The notes: a model not told the origin generated them from the letters alone. Numbered from the stretch's first letter, positions 53,982-63,458 are shown. The stretch: 64,000 nucleotides of DNA from Butyricimonas virosa (GCF_025148635.1 NZ_CP102269.1:434001-498000); one strand, 5' to 3'. Made by a program: numbers and translations.

Positions 53982-54007
53982 ATTACAGAAAAAATTCTGT
54001 AATTTTT
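53982..54007 (+). terminator. Intrinsic terminator of the MATE gene
   Basis: ATTACAGAA pairs with TTCTGTAAT around an AAAA loop, followed by TTTT. It lies about 70 bp past the stop. Just after the stop, ATTGAAAATTGAAAG (53913-53927) is another fragment of the dispersed AT-rich repeat. Confidence 0.8.
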
Positions 54008-54041
54008 CGGCATAAAGATTGTTGATGTAAAAAATAAGGCT

Positions 54042-54049
54042 TACATTTG
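54042..54049 (+). promoter_or_regulatory. -7 box for mdh
   Basis: TACATTTG with ATTG (54018-54021) 20 bp upstream as a -33 box, a good Bacteroidetes promoter. It is 62 bp before the mdh ATG. Confidence 0.6.
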
Positions 54050-54111
54050 ACGGCGTTAAAAAGCAACAAATAGCCATTTAAGAAACGTATAACAATAAAA
54101 AAATTACAGAA

Positions 54112-55047
54112 ATGAAAGTAACAGTTGTAGGAGCAGGAAACGTTGGTGCAACTTGCGCAAACTGCATCGCTGAAAAGGACATCGTGAATGAAGTTGTTCT
54201 TCTGGACATTAAAGAAGGCGTTGCTGAGGGTAAATCATTGGATATGTGGCAAACCGCCCCGATCAATCTTTATGACACCCGTATCAAAGGTGTAACTAAC
54301 GATTACGAGGCTACCAATAATTCAGAAGTTGTGGTAATCACTTCAGGTCTTCCCCGTAAACCGGGAATGAGCCGTGATGACTTAATCGCAACAAACGCCG
54401 GTATTGTAAAATCAGTTACTGAAAATATTATCAAACATTCTCCGAATGCCAAAATTATTATCGTGTCTAACCCGCTTGACGTAATGTGCTACTGCGCTTA
54501 CTTGACTGCCAAAGTCGATTCAAGCCGTGTATTCGGTATGGCTGGTATTCTGGATACCGCTCGTTACAGAGCATTCCTAGCTGAAGCATTGAATGTTTCC
54601 CCGAAAGATATTCAAGCCTTGTTATTAGGTGGACACGGGGACACGATGGTTCCGCTCCCAAGATACACCACGGTTTCAGGTATTCCTGTAACAGACTTGA
54701 TTGACCATGACACGTTGAATGCCATCATCGAAAGAACGAAAGTTGGCGGTGGCGAGCTGGTTAAATTGATGGGTACTTCAGCATGGTACGCTCCCGGTGC
54801 AGCCGCTGCTCAAATGGTTGAGGCAATCGTGTGCAACCACAGAAGAGTATTCCCGGTTTGCGCTTTGTTGAATGGCGAATACGGAATGAACAACATCTAT
54901 TTAGGAGTTCCGGTAATCTTGGGTAAGAATGGTATCGAGAAAATTATCGAGGTAAAACTTGACAAGGACGAACAAGAATTATTGGCTCAATCAGCTAAAG
55001 CTGTTAGATCAGTAATGGATGTACTTGACAACATGAAATTATTTTAA
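54112..55047 (+). CDS. mdh: Malate dehydrogenase (LDH-like type)
   Basis: A 311-residue NAD-dependent enzyme converting malate and oxaloacetate. NAD-binding GAGNVGATCA begins at residue 7. The substrate loop GLPRKPGMSRDDL has the Arg residues (about 81 and 87) that distinguish malate from lactate enzymes. SNPLDVM and the catalytic His in LLGGHGDTMVPLPRY (about 175) follow. In fermenting Bacteroidota it serves the reductive branch toward succinate. Monocistronic, with a promoter at 54042 and a strong terminator at 55081. Confidence 0.96.
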   Translation: MKVTVVGAGNVGATCANCIAEKDIVNEVVLLDIKEGVAEGKSLDMWQTAPINLYDTRIKGVTNDYEATNNSEVVVITSGLPRKPGMSRDDLIATNAGIVKSVTENIIKHSPNAKIIIVSNPLDVMCYCAYLTAKVDSSRVFGMAGILDTARYRAFLAEALNVSPKDIQALLLGGHGDTMVPLPRYTTVSGIPVTDLIDHDTLNAIIERTKVGGGELVKLMGTSAWYAPGAAAAQMVEAIVCNHRRVFPVCALLNGEYGMNNIYLGVPVILGKNGIEKIIEVKLDKDEQELLAQSAKAVRSVMDVLDNMKLF

Positions 55048-55080
55048 CTAACAATAGTACTTCACGATCATTCTTTAAGA

Positions 55081-55112
55081 AACCGTTCCGGGGCGCCGGG
55101 ACGGTTTTTATT
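55081..55112 (+). terminator. Intrinsic terminator of mdh
   Basis: AACCGTTCCGG pairs with CCGGGACGGTT (one mismatched pair) around a 4-nt GGCG loop, then TTTATTTTAA. It lies about 34 bp after the stop. Confidence 0.9.
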
Positions 55113-55217
55113 TTAATCTTCCTTGTTGTGAAAAAATCCTTTCATAACATATCATCTATTCCAAGCAATCTAACCGTAAATGAATGGTAATACTACCGTT
55201 TAGATCTCCTACCTTCC

Positions 55218-55250
55218 TTTCATCGCCCTTTCATCACCCTTTCATAGCCC
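55218..55250. repeat. Three tandem 11-bp repeats (TTTCATCRCCC type)
   Basis: Units TTTCATCGCCC, TTTCATCACCC and TTTCATAGCCC follow without gaps. Read on the minus strand they have the GATGAA core and 11-bp period of the array at 41447-41479. Confidence 0.85.
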
Positions 55251-55307
55251 TTCCCCATTATCCGAGTAACGGTTGATCTCCGGGGATGTAACGCAAGAGA
55301 GAGATTA

Positions 55308-55383
55308 TTACCCTAGTATATCAGTAGCATTACAGTGGATTCAAGGATGTATTATCCTAAAAAGCTACTGTAAACTAGGGTAA
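55308..55383 (-). other. Large two-part hairpin downstream of locus D susD
   Basis: TTACCCTAGT (55308-55317) pairs with ACTAGGGTAA (55374-55383), and CAGTAGC (55322-55328) with GCTACTG (55364-55370): 17 perfect pairs with a small internal loop. The 35-nt top holds a further AGGAT/ATCCT pairing. It starts 22 bp after the SusD stop on the minus strand. There is no T tract, so it is probably an mRNA 3'-end structure or a Rho-dependent stop. Confidence 0.7.
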
Positions 55384-55405
55384 ACCTATGTCAGTATTTA
55401 GTTTT

Positions 55406-57175
55406 CTAGTTCCAACCCGGATTCTGTTCCAGTTTGGCATCTATATTTGCGTCAATCGCTTTCTGCGGGATCGGGAATAATTTCCACTCGATTGTTCCCG
55501 TGTAAGTCGGGTAATCAGCAATATAATACGCATGAGCCCGAAGTTGATCCTCCATGACAGAGCCTTGCATACGTAATAACGTACACCATCTTCTTTCCTC
55601 CATGAACAACTCTCTTGCTCTCTCGTCCAAGATAAAAGCTAAAGAAATATCTCCCGCTGTTGCCATGCGGCTGCATTGCGCCCGACCGCGTAACTGGTTT
55701 ATGTCATTAGCGGCACTACCGGCATCCCCCATACGGAAATAAGCCTCCGCCCGTAACAAATAAGTTTCAGCTAAACGACAAGCATACTCGTCCCGGAAAG
55801 TATTCGTACGATTTCCCCCGTATACTAAATCCTCGTATCCCCAATCATCCACGGGAGCGAATTTGGTCCATACCGGGTAATAATGGTCCATGTTTGATTC
55901 ATCCAACATATCAGCTGTCACGATCTGACCGTACTTACTGTGTTTGGTATCGATACACACGAATTCCCGACGGATATTCGCTTTTGAATTCCGAATATCC
56001 GTGGCAAAATCACCCGCCCAAATATCATTGATCATGTAGTTTGTCGGGGCATTAAAAGACACACCCCGGCCACCAACGTAGGCACAGAGGTTTCCCCCGG
56101 GATAGATTGATTCATCAATATTCGTGTTCCACGGGCCATACCCGGCATCCGATTCCGAATATTCGCTTTTCCAACGCATCTCCCTCAACACGGGAGAAAA
56201 ACTTCCGGCATAAGGCAAAAAATGATTTCCCCCGAAGTCATGCCAGACCGTCACATCATTTTGCAACGTCCACAAAGCCTCGGTATTTCCCTCGGCATAA
56301 TCCAAGTTTCCCCGTTGAAAAAGATCAAAAAAGACATCACCGTCCGGGTAATAAGCCTCGACTCCATTCATGGCCTCACCGGAACCCGGCTTTGCCCGGG
56401 AACCGAATCGCTCGGTCATCAAAGAGTGTAACTCGGTAACCTTGGTCGCATAAAAAATGGATTGCAGCAACAAATCCCGATCATCTCCCAGCTCGGTAGC
56501 CAAGGCCAGATAAGCCTCTGCCAAATAATGATAGGCTGCACCTTTCGCCACGTACCCCGCCTCTCCCGGATAATCAGGCAAAGTATCCGCCGCATTCTTC
56601 AAATCTTGAATGGCGAACCGATACGTTTCCTCCCGGGTCATCCGGGTGAAATCATACCGGGGTTCCTGATAGAATTTCGTTACCTCGGGAACTCCCCCGA
56701 ACAACTCCCCCAAAGTGAGATAAGCAAATCCCCGAAAGAAATTAGCCTGTGCCCGTACCTGCGCCCGGTCATTCTCGCTATCCCAGTTCAAGGTCTTTAC
56801 TTCTGTCCCCTCCAAAGTCTGGTTGGCATAACTCACTAGCTGATAATAAGCCTCGTAAATATTCTTCACTTCATTCTTATCTGTGGACCAAGAAGAGAAG
56901 TTAGACATCCCGTTACCACTTGACCGCCACATCGGGGTATCAAACATATCAGTTCCAGCCCCTTTTAAAAACACGTCATTCTGTAACCAATAACGAGCGT
57001 GGGCATACATATTCGTCACGCAAGCTTTTACCTGATCCACGGTCTTAAAAGCATCTTCAGCCGTGTAAAACGTGTCGGGATGTTCTTCCAGAAAAAGATC
57101 ATCGTTACATCCGGAAATTCCCATTACCATAGCGGCAAAAATAACCGCAATATATTTTCTAGTTTTCATCATCAC
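55406..57175 (-). CDS. SusD/RagB-family outer-membrane lipoprotein (locus D)
   Basis: A 589-residue surface lipoprotein, larger than the other three SusD proteins here. The signal peptide ends MVMGISGC (Cys23). Family segments: DAFKTVDQVKACVTNMYAHARYWL, RAQANFFRGFAYLTLGELFGGVP (about 135-158), ACRLAETYLLRAEAYFRMGD, INQLRGRAQ, ILDERARELFMEERRWCTLLRM and the C-terminal LEQNPGWN. It follows its SusC by 9 bp. No enzyme or regulator gene lies in the locus, so the ligand is unknown; the mRNA ends near a large hairpin. Confidence 0.95.
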   Translation of the reverse strand: MMMKTRKYIAVIFAAMVMGISGCNDDLFLEEHPDTFYTAEDAFKTVDQVKACVTNMYAHARYWLQNDVFLKGAGTDMFDTPMWRSSGNGMSNFSSWSTDKNEVKNIYEAYYQLVSYANQTLEGTEVKTLNWDSENDRAQVRAQANFFRGFAYLTLGELFGGVPEVTKFYQEPRYDFTRMTREETYRFAIQDLKNAADTLPDYPGEAGYVAKGAAYHYLAEAYLALATELGDDRDLLLQSIFYATKVTELHSLMTERFGSRAKPGSGEAMNGVEAYYPDGDVFFDLFQRGNLDYAEGNTEALWTLQNDVTVWHDFGGNHFLPYAGSFSPVLREMRWKSEYSESDAGYGPWNTNIDESIYPGGNLCAYVGGRGVSFNAPTNYMINDIWAGDFATDIRNSKANIRREFVCIDTKHSKYGQIVTADMLDESNMDHYYPVWTKFAPVDDWGYEDLVYGGNRTNTFRDEYACRLAETYLLRAEAYFRMGDAGSAANDINQLRGRAQCSRMATAGDISLAFILDERARELFMEERRWCTLLRMQGSVMEDQLRAHAYYIADYPTYTGTIEWKLFPIPQKAIDANIDAKLEQNPGWN

Positions 57176-57184
57176 GCTCCAAAT

Positions 57185-60100
57185 TTAAAATGTCAAATTA
57201 ACTCCAAATGAATACATGGCTGCCAACGGATAACCGTAACTTCCTCCTAACGTTTGTTTGATTTCCGGATCACCCCCAACCCAATTGGTTATCGTAAACA
57301 CGTTCTTCGCTGCAAAAAAGACTTTCAACCCGGCAATCTGCAAACGACTCAACCAATCCTGATGGAAAGTATAAGAAAGGCTTAAATCCTGCAAACGCAC
57401 GAACCCATAACTTTGCAGCGGGGTAAAACGACTGTCTGCATAATCCACACGGGGATATTTGTTACTTCTGTTTTCCGGGGTCCACCAACCATGATTCAAG
57501 TTATTATCCCACACGGTTCCTGTTGCCGTTTGGTAAGCATACGTGTTCTGGCTCAATCCGTAACCATTTCCCCCAAATACGCCCGCAAACAAGAAATACA
57601 ATTCCAAATTCTTGTATTTAAGCGTGCTACTCAAACTCATCCGGAAGTTTTCCTTGTTATATCCCAAGATCGTACGATCGTCTGCCGTAATCTTACCATC
57701 CTCACTTCCGTCCAAATTAGCAAATTTCACATCACCAGGAGCTGCGTTATTTGCCTCGATGTATTCAATATCTTCTTCCTGTACAATTCCTATCGACTTA
57801 TAACCGTAAATGGCCCCCAAAGATTTCCCGATAAACAGACTATTGGAAATATCATCTTTCCCGTCACCGTATAAATCTTTCAATTTATTCCGGTTTAGAT
57901 AGAACGTGACAGCCGTACTCCAATTCCAGTCTTTCGTCCGGACATTCTGCGTGGTCAACGTGGCCTCTATCCCCCAGTTATCAATCTGCCCCATCGTGGC
58001 TTTCATACTTGTCAACCCGTTATTCATCACGGGTAACAATCGATCAAAAATCTGATCGGTCGTCTTCGAGAAATAACCGTCAAATTCCAAATAAATCCGG
58101 CTACCCAATAAACCGAGGTCAAACCCATAGTTAAATGCCTCCGTTGTCTCCCAACCCAGATCGGCATTTCCTAACTTATCATAGCGTTGGCCCCAGCTAA
58201 TCGTCGATTCATTCCCGAAAGGATAACTGATACCGCCTTGTTGTCCTAATTTTATCCGAGACAATGTCATGTACGGGTCCAAAGATTGATTACCATTCTT
58301 ACCCCACGATCCCTTCAACTTTAAATAATCGATGAACGACACCCGTTTCATAAAACGTTCATTCGAAACCGTCCATGCCACCCCGACTGCCGGGAAAACA
58401 CCCCATTTCGAGTTCTTCCCGAACACGGACGATCCGTCCCGACGCACGGAAACACTTAAATGATACGTGTCGTTATAATTATAGCTGATTCGCCCCAGAT
58501 ACCCGATATTATTATGCTTTGTCTTATCTATATTGGTAATTTTCTGTGTTTTAGCATATACCAGTCCATCTGCTCCCAACACGGTATTCCCTTGATCCGA
58601 AAAATCACTTCCGGTCATCTTCCGGTAGTCATACCGTTTGGAATCCCTCGTGTAAACGTAGGTTGCATCAATAAAATGTTTCCCAAATTGACGATTAAAA
58701 TTCACGATATGATCCATTACCCAGTACGTGTTCTTCGTGCGGGCACTATACCCGTTCGCCTTACTTAAGAAACCGGATAATGCCGAGGCTGAATACCGAT
58801 CTTCAGAAGTTCCTTCTGCCACAAAATACCCCTCATGTTCGAAATAATCCCGTTCCACATTCTCCCAGGAATAAGCGGCATTTACCCGGTAAGTCAGTCC
58901 TTCCAGCCAAGGACATCTCACAAGCACATGCCCCTTAATTAAAGTCGTGGCATAAGTATCATGATCATCCACCGTACCACTATTCACCAACCACAAGGGA
59001 TTTGTCAACCCGCCCCCCAATTCTCTCGGGTACTTCTCCAGTTCACCGTTCGGACGAGTCACACGGCCGTAAGGAGTCAAACGCAAGGCCTGTACCAAAT
59101 TGTAAGTCGTGGGACCGGAGTAATCATTAAAAGTATATCCCATTTGTGTCCCAACTTGCAACCAAGAAGCCACGTCACTCTGCAAACGAAGCGACAAAGC
59201 CTCCCGTTTATAATCATCTCCAATAATCACACCCTCCTGATCAACGTGAGAAGCGGATAGGAAATAATTCAATTTTTCCGTCGCACCGGATACGGATGCC
59301 GAATAACTCTGCATCAGTCCCACCCGGCTCACGTAATCTAACCAATCCGTAGTCTTGCCGTTTTTATAATTCTCTAGCTCGAATCCACTCATCCAAGCTG
59401 AAGGATCGGCATCCTCCGCTAGATGCTGGGTTGCATTAATTTTTTTAATATAATTCTCCGGCCTCAGCACCTCCGGACGATTCGCCATCTCTGACAACGT
59501 CCACGATGCATTAAAATTCAGCACGGGTTTTCCTAATTTTCCCTGTTTCGTTGTGATCATCACCACCCCGTTGGCAGCCTGTGATCCATAAGCAGCCAAA
59601 GATGTCGCATCTTTCAACACACTCATGCTTTCGATGATATTGGGGTCTATATCCCGCAAACTCCCCATAAAAATTACTCCATCCATCACGATCAACGGGT
59701 TAGATGTCGATCCCCCGATCGATTTTTGCCCCCGTACTTGTAAAGAAGGCGCCTGTCCTGCTCCTTGTTGTTGCGACACGGTAATACCCGTTACCGTTCC
59801 CCGCAACACATCCATCGAGTTCGTATTCGGTAACAATGCCAAAGGAGATTCCGCGGTGTTAATCACGCTCACGGACCCCGTAAAATTCTTCCGGGCCACG
59901 GAACCATATCCCACGACAACCACCTCCTCCAACTCTTCATTATCCACCCGCAACCGGACATTTCGCATCCCTTCCTTTTTTAACACTATTTCCCGGGTAA
60001 CATACCCGACAAAAGAAACCCGAAGTACGGCTCCAGCCTTTACCGTTAACTTGTAATTACCCAAAGTATCGGTCACGCATCCATTTGTTGTTCCTTGTTC

Positions 60101-60295
60101 CAAGATTGCAGCCCCGATAATTGGTTCTCCTTGTTCATCAATTACTCGACCAAATATTTTCCACTTTGTCACTCGCGTCGAATCGACTTCGCCCGCAACA
60201 CTTCGAGAAATTGTTCCCATCATACACAGGCCACCAAGCAATAAAATCATTCCGAACTTGATAACACCTTTCTGAAATAAATCTAGATTCTTCAT
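57185..60295 (-). CDS. SusC/RagA-family TonB-dependent transporter without STN domain (locus D)
   Basis: A 1036-residue importer. The signal sequence (about 10-35) leads directly to a carboxypeptidase-regulatory-like domain (about 46-125, FGRVIDEQGEPIIGAAILEQG), then LEEVVVVGYG, the plug (LRGTVTGITVSQQQGAGQA; VLKDATSLAAYGSQAANGVV) and a barrel ending MYSFGVNLTF. It lacks the STN domain and the TACAAAKKT-ATG start context of loci A-C, and no sigma or FecR gene is nearby, so its control must differ. The divergent region (60296-60594) carries an inverted repeat that could be an operator. Confidence 0.94.
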   Translation of the reverse strand: MKNLDLFQKGVIKFGMILLLGGLCMMGTISRSVAGEVDSTRVTKWKIFGRVIDEQGEPIIGAAILEQGTTNGCVTDTLGNYKLTVKAGAVLRVSFVGYVTREIVLKKEGMRNVRLRVDNEELEEVVVVGYGSVARKNFTGSVSVINTAESPLALLPNTNSMDVLRGTVTGITVSQQQGAGQAPSLQVRGQKSIGGSTSNPLIVMDGVIFMGSLRDIDPNIIESMSVLKDATSLAAYGSQAANGVVMITTKQGKLGKPVLNFNASWTLSEMANRPEVLRPENYIKKINATQHLAEDADPSAWMSGFELENYKNGKTTDWLDYVSRVGLMQSYSASVSGATEKLNYFLSASHVDQEGVIIGDDYKREALSLRLQSDVASWLQVGTQMGYTFNDYSGPTTYNLVQALRLTPYGRVTRPNGELEKYPRELGGGLTNPLWLVNSGTVDDHDTYATTLIKGHVLVRCPWLEGLTYRVNAAYSWENVERDYFEHEGYFVAEGTSEDRYSASALSGFLSKANGYSARTKNTYWVMDHIVNFNRQFGKHFIDATYVYTRDSKRYDYRKMTGSDFSDQGNTVLGADGLVYAKTQKITNIDKTKHNNIGYLGRISYNYNDTYHLSVSVRRDGSSVFGKNSKWGVFPAVGVAWTVSNERFMKRVSFIDYLKLKGSWGKNGNQSLDPYMTLSRIKLGQQGGISYPFGNESTISWGQRYDKLGNADLGWETTEAFNYGFDLGLLGSRIYLEFDGYFSKTTDQIFDRLLPVMNNGLTSMKATMGQIDNWGIEATLTTQNVRTKDWNWSTAVTFYLNRNKLKDLYGDGKDDISNSLFIGKSLGAIYGYKSIGIVQEEDIEYIEANNAAPGDVKFANLDGSEDGKITADDRTILGYNKENFRMSLSSTLKYKNLELYFLFAGVFGGNGYGLSQNTYAYQTATGTVWDNNLNHGWWTPENRSNKYPRVDYADSRFTPLQSYGFVRLQDLSLSYTFHQDWLSRLQIAGLKVFFAAKNVFTITNWVGGDPEIKQTLGGSYGYPLAAMYSFGVNLTF

Positions 60296-60441
60296 TTTAT
60301 ATCACGTATATGCATTAATTATCCTTCAGAAATTCACGTAATTTTTCCTCCACAACAAACACGCCAAAACACAAGGAAGAAAATATCGAATTGATTTTCT
60401 GCAAAAAAGATCTCTAGGTTTCATCATGGGGTAATAGGAAA

Positions 60442-60482
60442 GTGTGGAATTTTTACACATACCAAACACCAATATTCCACAC
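60442..60482. promoter_or_regulatory. Inverted repeat between locus D susC and the CreD module
   Basis: GTGTGGAAT (60442-60450) and ATTCCACAC (60474-60482) are perfect 9-bp inverted half-sites whose centres are 32 bp apart, about three helical turns. They lie in the 299-bp divergent region. A paired regulator site is plausible; a hairpin with a 23-nt loop is the alternative. Confidence 0.5.
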
Positions 60483-60564
60483 CGTTTAAATTTATGTAAA
60501 TTTCAACAACAATATCCTCTACAAAATAATTCACCTTTTTATTGATTTAATAAAAAATCCATCT

Positions 60565-60572
60565 TAACTTTG
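60565..60572 (+). promoter_or_regulatory. -7 box for the membrane protein-HTH-CreD genes
   Basis: TAACTTTG, with ATTG (60541-60544) exactly 20 bp upstream as -33, lies 22 bp before the ATG at 60595. Confidence 0.6.
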
Positions 60573-60594
60573 CAATGCAAAGAACTTTTAAAAC

Positions 60595-61248
60595 ATGAAA
60601 AATAAAGAAGCACTCGATACATTACACGACATCAAAGAACTCATGGAAAAATCCACGAAATTCATGTCGATAAGCGGAATTTCCGCTATTCTCGTTGGCA
60701 TTTATGCTTGCATCGGAACTGGCTTAGTCTACTTTATTCTAAACAAACAAGACTCTTTTGACACCTTATTTAATATTCCATTATTAAATATCAACACTAC
60801 TTACCAGCTCGCATCAATTTGCTTGATCGCACTGGGAGTACTCGTACTTTCCCTTCTTACCACCTTCACGATGAGCTACCAAAAAGCCAAAAAAGGATGT
60901 AGAAACATCTTTAAAGATAAATCCGTTCACCGTTTGCTTTGGAATTTTTTTCTTCCCTTGCTGACTGGCGGGATTCTTTGTTTCTCTTTAATATGGCAGC
61001 AATATTACGGATTGACTTCTTCCATAATGCTCATTTTTTACGGGTTATCTCTCGTGAATTGTTCCAAGTACACCTATTCGAACATACGTTACTTGGGTTA
61101 CGCAGAGATTCTGTTAGGCCTCGTTGACAGCTTCACAATCACCCATGCCCTTTTATTCTGGGTTACCGGTTTCGGATTACTTCACATTGTAGCAGGAATA
61201 TACTTTTATTGTAAAGTTGAACACAAACAGCATCCGGCAAAACCGTAA
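60595..61248 (+). CDS. Integral membrane protein of unknown function in the CreD module
   Basis: A 217-residue protein with about six hydrophobic spans (near 24-48, 64-90, 115-135, 142-158 and 172-207) after a short charged N-terminus (MKNKEALDTLHDIKELMEKS). I do not know a named family for it, but a protein of this kind commonly precedes a small winged-helix regulator and CreD in Bacteroidota. It lies 20 bp before the regulator gene, so the three are likely one transcript. Function unknown. Confidence 0.75.
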   Translation: MKNKEALDTLHDIKELMEKSTKFMSISGISAILVGIYACIGTGLVYFILNKQDSFDTLFNIPLLNINTTYQLASICLIALGVLVLSLLTTFTMSYQKAKKGCRNIFKDKSVHRLLWNFFLPLLTGGILCFSLIWQQYYGLTSSIMLIFYGLSLVNCSKYTYSNIRYLGYAEILLGLVDSFTITHALLFWVTGFGLLHIVAGIYFYCKVEHKQHPAKP

Positions 61249-61268
61249 CCAAGTGTAAATCGCAATCC

Positions 61269-61571
61269 ATGAAAGAATATCTGGAAAATATAAACAAGGC
61301 TTTTGAAAGTAAGGCACGCTTGGGGATCATGTCCATCTTGATTGTCAACGAATCGGTAGATTTCGTAACCCTCAAGAATTTACTCGATCTCACGGACGGG
61401 AACCTAGCCAGCCACACCAGGAGTCTTGAGGAATTGGGATATATCCAATGCCAGAAACAATTCATCGGACGACGTCCCAACACGACGTTCTCCGTCACGC
61501 AGAAAGGCCGGGAGGCTTTTGCAAAGCACTTAAACGCTTTGGAAGAGTTTTTAAGGAATCAGAATATATAA
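61269..61571 (+). CDS. Small winged-helix transcriptional regulator
   Basis: A 100-residue protein that is almost entirely one winged-helix DNA-binding domain: ARLGIMSILIVNESVDFVTLKNLL, DLTDGNLASHTRSLEELGYI as helix-turn-helix, and the wing KQFIGRRPNTTFSVTQKGREAF. It resembles the HTH_34/ArsR-MarR-like regulators found next to CreD. It probably controls its own operon, perhaps through the inverted repeat at 60442-60482 (inference). It sits between the membrane protein (20 bp) and creD (65 bp). Confidence 0.88.
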   Translation: MKEYLENINKAFESKARLGIMSILIVNESVDFVTLKNLLDLTDGNLASHTRSLEELGYIQCQKQFIGRRPNTTFSVTQKGREAFAKHLNALEEFLRNQNI

Positions 61572-61636
61572 TTTTTTTTACTTATTACACTTTGAATTTC
61601 AAAGTTCTTTTCAAATAACATTAAATACAATACACC

Positions 61637-63037
61637 ATGGACGAACAAACAGCAAAAAATCAAAAAGAGAACAGCACACGAAAAAGTCTCAACAAACAAG
61701 ACTCTTTAGTTCTAAAGATTGTACTCATTGCCTTCCTAATCCTCCTGTCTTTCATTCCCATGAGCATGATTCGAGGACTCATCAATGAAAGGGAAATGAC
61801 TGCAAATGCCGCCGCACAAGAGGTTCAACAAAAATGGAGTAAGTCTCAAACCCTCATTGGCCCGATATTAACCATCCCTTATTTTTACCAGAACGAAAAA
61901 GGAGAGAACCAAAAGGGATATATCAATTATCTCCCCGAACAACTGAACATCACCGGAGACGTCAACACGCAGGAACTCAAACGAGGATTATATGAAATTA
62001 TCGTTTACAATTCCACGCTGGAGATTACCGGGACATTCTCGGCCAAAGACTTGAAAGAAAGCAATCTATTCCCCTACGACAAGTGGATTGAAACCGCCAC
62101 AATCAACCTTGGAATCAGCGATCTGCGAGGAATCAATGAACAAATCTCACTTGAATGGGACAACCGGAAACTGAATTTCACACCCGGGGTTGATCCCCAC
62201 AGCCTCGTCGTTTCCGGCATATCATCGAAAATCACGCCACAACAACTGTTTGCAAACGATTCGATCGTTCATTTCACGATAAAACTTAAACTGAAAGGCT
62301 CCGAATCCATTCAATTTACCCCTCTTGGCAGAACAACAAAAGTCGCCATTCGTTCAAATTGTCAAACCCCAAGCTTCAATGGAGCCTTTTTACCCACTGA
62401 ACGAGAGGTCTCGTCAGAAGGTTTTACGAGCAAATGGGAAGTACTGGAATTCAACCGGAACTATTCACAGATTCTCAAAGAGAGTCCCTATCGTGCCACC
62501 ACGAACGAATACAGGGACATGACGGATGACAATTTGGGATTCCAATACACGAACTACGCCATCACGGAATCCACATTCGGGGTAAATCTCCTGTTCCCGG
62601 TAGACCAATACCAGAAATCCACACGCTCCGCTAAATACGCCTTTTTAATCATCATATTGACTTTCGTTGTCAGTTTTTTCGTGGAAATATTCCAGAAAAA
62701 GAACATTCACCCGGTTCAATATCTACTTATCGGACTGGCCCTATGCTTGTTCTACACGCTATTAGTCTCCACGTCCGAACATATCGGTTTCACCCCCGCC
62801 TATATCATCTCCGCCCTCATGACCACTTTACTCATCACGTTCTACATGGTCGGCATTTTAAAAATAAAGAAAACAGCATTCACGATCGGAGGACTTCTGG
62901 CTTGTCTTTACGCCTATATTTTCTTCCTGATCCAACTGGAAACCTACGCTCTACTGGTGGGGAGTATCGGATTATTCGTTATCCTGGCGATCATCATGTA
63001 TTTCTCTCAAAAAATAAATTGGTACAATAACCAATAA
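61637..63037 (+). CDS. creD: CreD-family inner-membrane protein
   Basis: A 466-residue protein. One N-terminal span (about 27-45, IVLIAFLILLSFIPM) precedes MIRGLINEREMTANAAAQEV, the CreD signature, and KSQTLIGPILTIPY. A large periplasmic domain follows (about 75-320, with FNGAFLPTEREVSSEGF and the TTNEYRDM region), then six spans to the C-terminus. In E. coli CreD is induced by CreBC and affects envelope stability and colicin tolerance; no creBC genes are present here, and a small winged-helix regulator stands in front instead. Its molecular activity is not known. Confidence 0.9.
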   Translation: MDEQTAKNQKENSTRKSLNKQDSLVLKIVLIAFLILLSFIPMSMIRGLINEREMTANAAAQEVQQKWSKSQTLIGPILTIPYFYQNEKGENQKGYINYLPEQLNITGDVNTQELKRGLYEIIVYNSTLEITGTFSAKDLKESNLFPYDKWIETATINLGISDLRGINEQISLEWDNRKLNFTPGVDPHSLVVSGISSKITPQQLFANDSIVHFTIKLKLKGSESIQFTPLGRTTKVAIRSNCQTPSFNGAFLPTEREVSSEGFTSKWEVLEFNRNYSQILKESPYRATTNEYRDMTDDNLGFQYTNYAITESTFGVNLLFPVDQYQKSTRSAKYAFLIIILTFVVSFFVEIFQKKNIHPVQYLLIGLALCLFYTLLVSTSEHIGFTPAYIISALMTTLLITFYMVGILKIKKTAFTIGGLLACLYAYIFFLIQLETYALLVGSIGLFVILAIIMYFSQKINWYNNQ

Positions 63038-63096
63038 CAACTTTTTCCTCTTTCCGGAATCAACCGAAAAGAGGAAAAATAAAAATCAACAACATC

Positions 63097-63378
63097 ATGA
63101 AAAAATTTTGGATACACAATTTATCCATCACACTATCCCTACTCGTTGTTTTCCTAGTCACCTTGTACTCAATAGGAATATACGACAACCGTTTCGGTCA
63201 TTATCTTGCCCTAGCGATCTTCGGGATTTCCGGATTGCAATCCATAGCCAGTTTGATCATAGGCCTTTACAATATCAAGCTCCAAACCGTCAATATGATT
63301 TTACTGGGAATTTTATCCGTAGCATTTTCCTCTCTAATAACCATTTACACGTTCAATTGTTTATTCATATCGTGCTAA
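63097..63378 (+). CDS. Small membrane protein of unknown function
   Basis: A 93-residue protein with three hydrophobic segments (about 10-26, LSITLSLLVVFLVTLYSIG; 34-55, LALAIFGISGLQSIASLII; 68-90, ILLGILSVAFSSLITIYTF). No family recognised. It starts 59 bp after creD and could be the last gene of that transcript. Confidence 0.65.
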   Translation: MKKFWIHNLSITLSLLVVFLVTLYSIGIYDNRFGHYLALAIFGISGLQSIASLIIGLYNIKLQTVNMILLGILSVAFSSLITIYTFNCLFISC

Positions 63379-63458
63379 GAACAACATACACGAGGATTAA
63401 CGAATTGTAATTATTAGCTTTATTCCTTGATTTCTTTCCGAAATTAACATTCCTCTTT

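Larger units (their letters stand above)
55048..55405. other. Intergenic region between convergent mdh and locus D susD
   Basis: A 358-bp gap with no gene but three structured elements: the mdh terminator (55081-55112), three 11-bp tandem repeats (55218-55250) and a two-part long hairpin (55308-55383). Confidence 0.75.
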
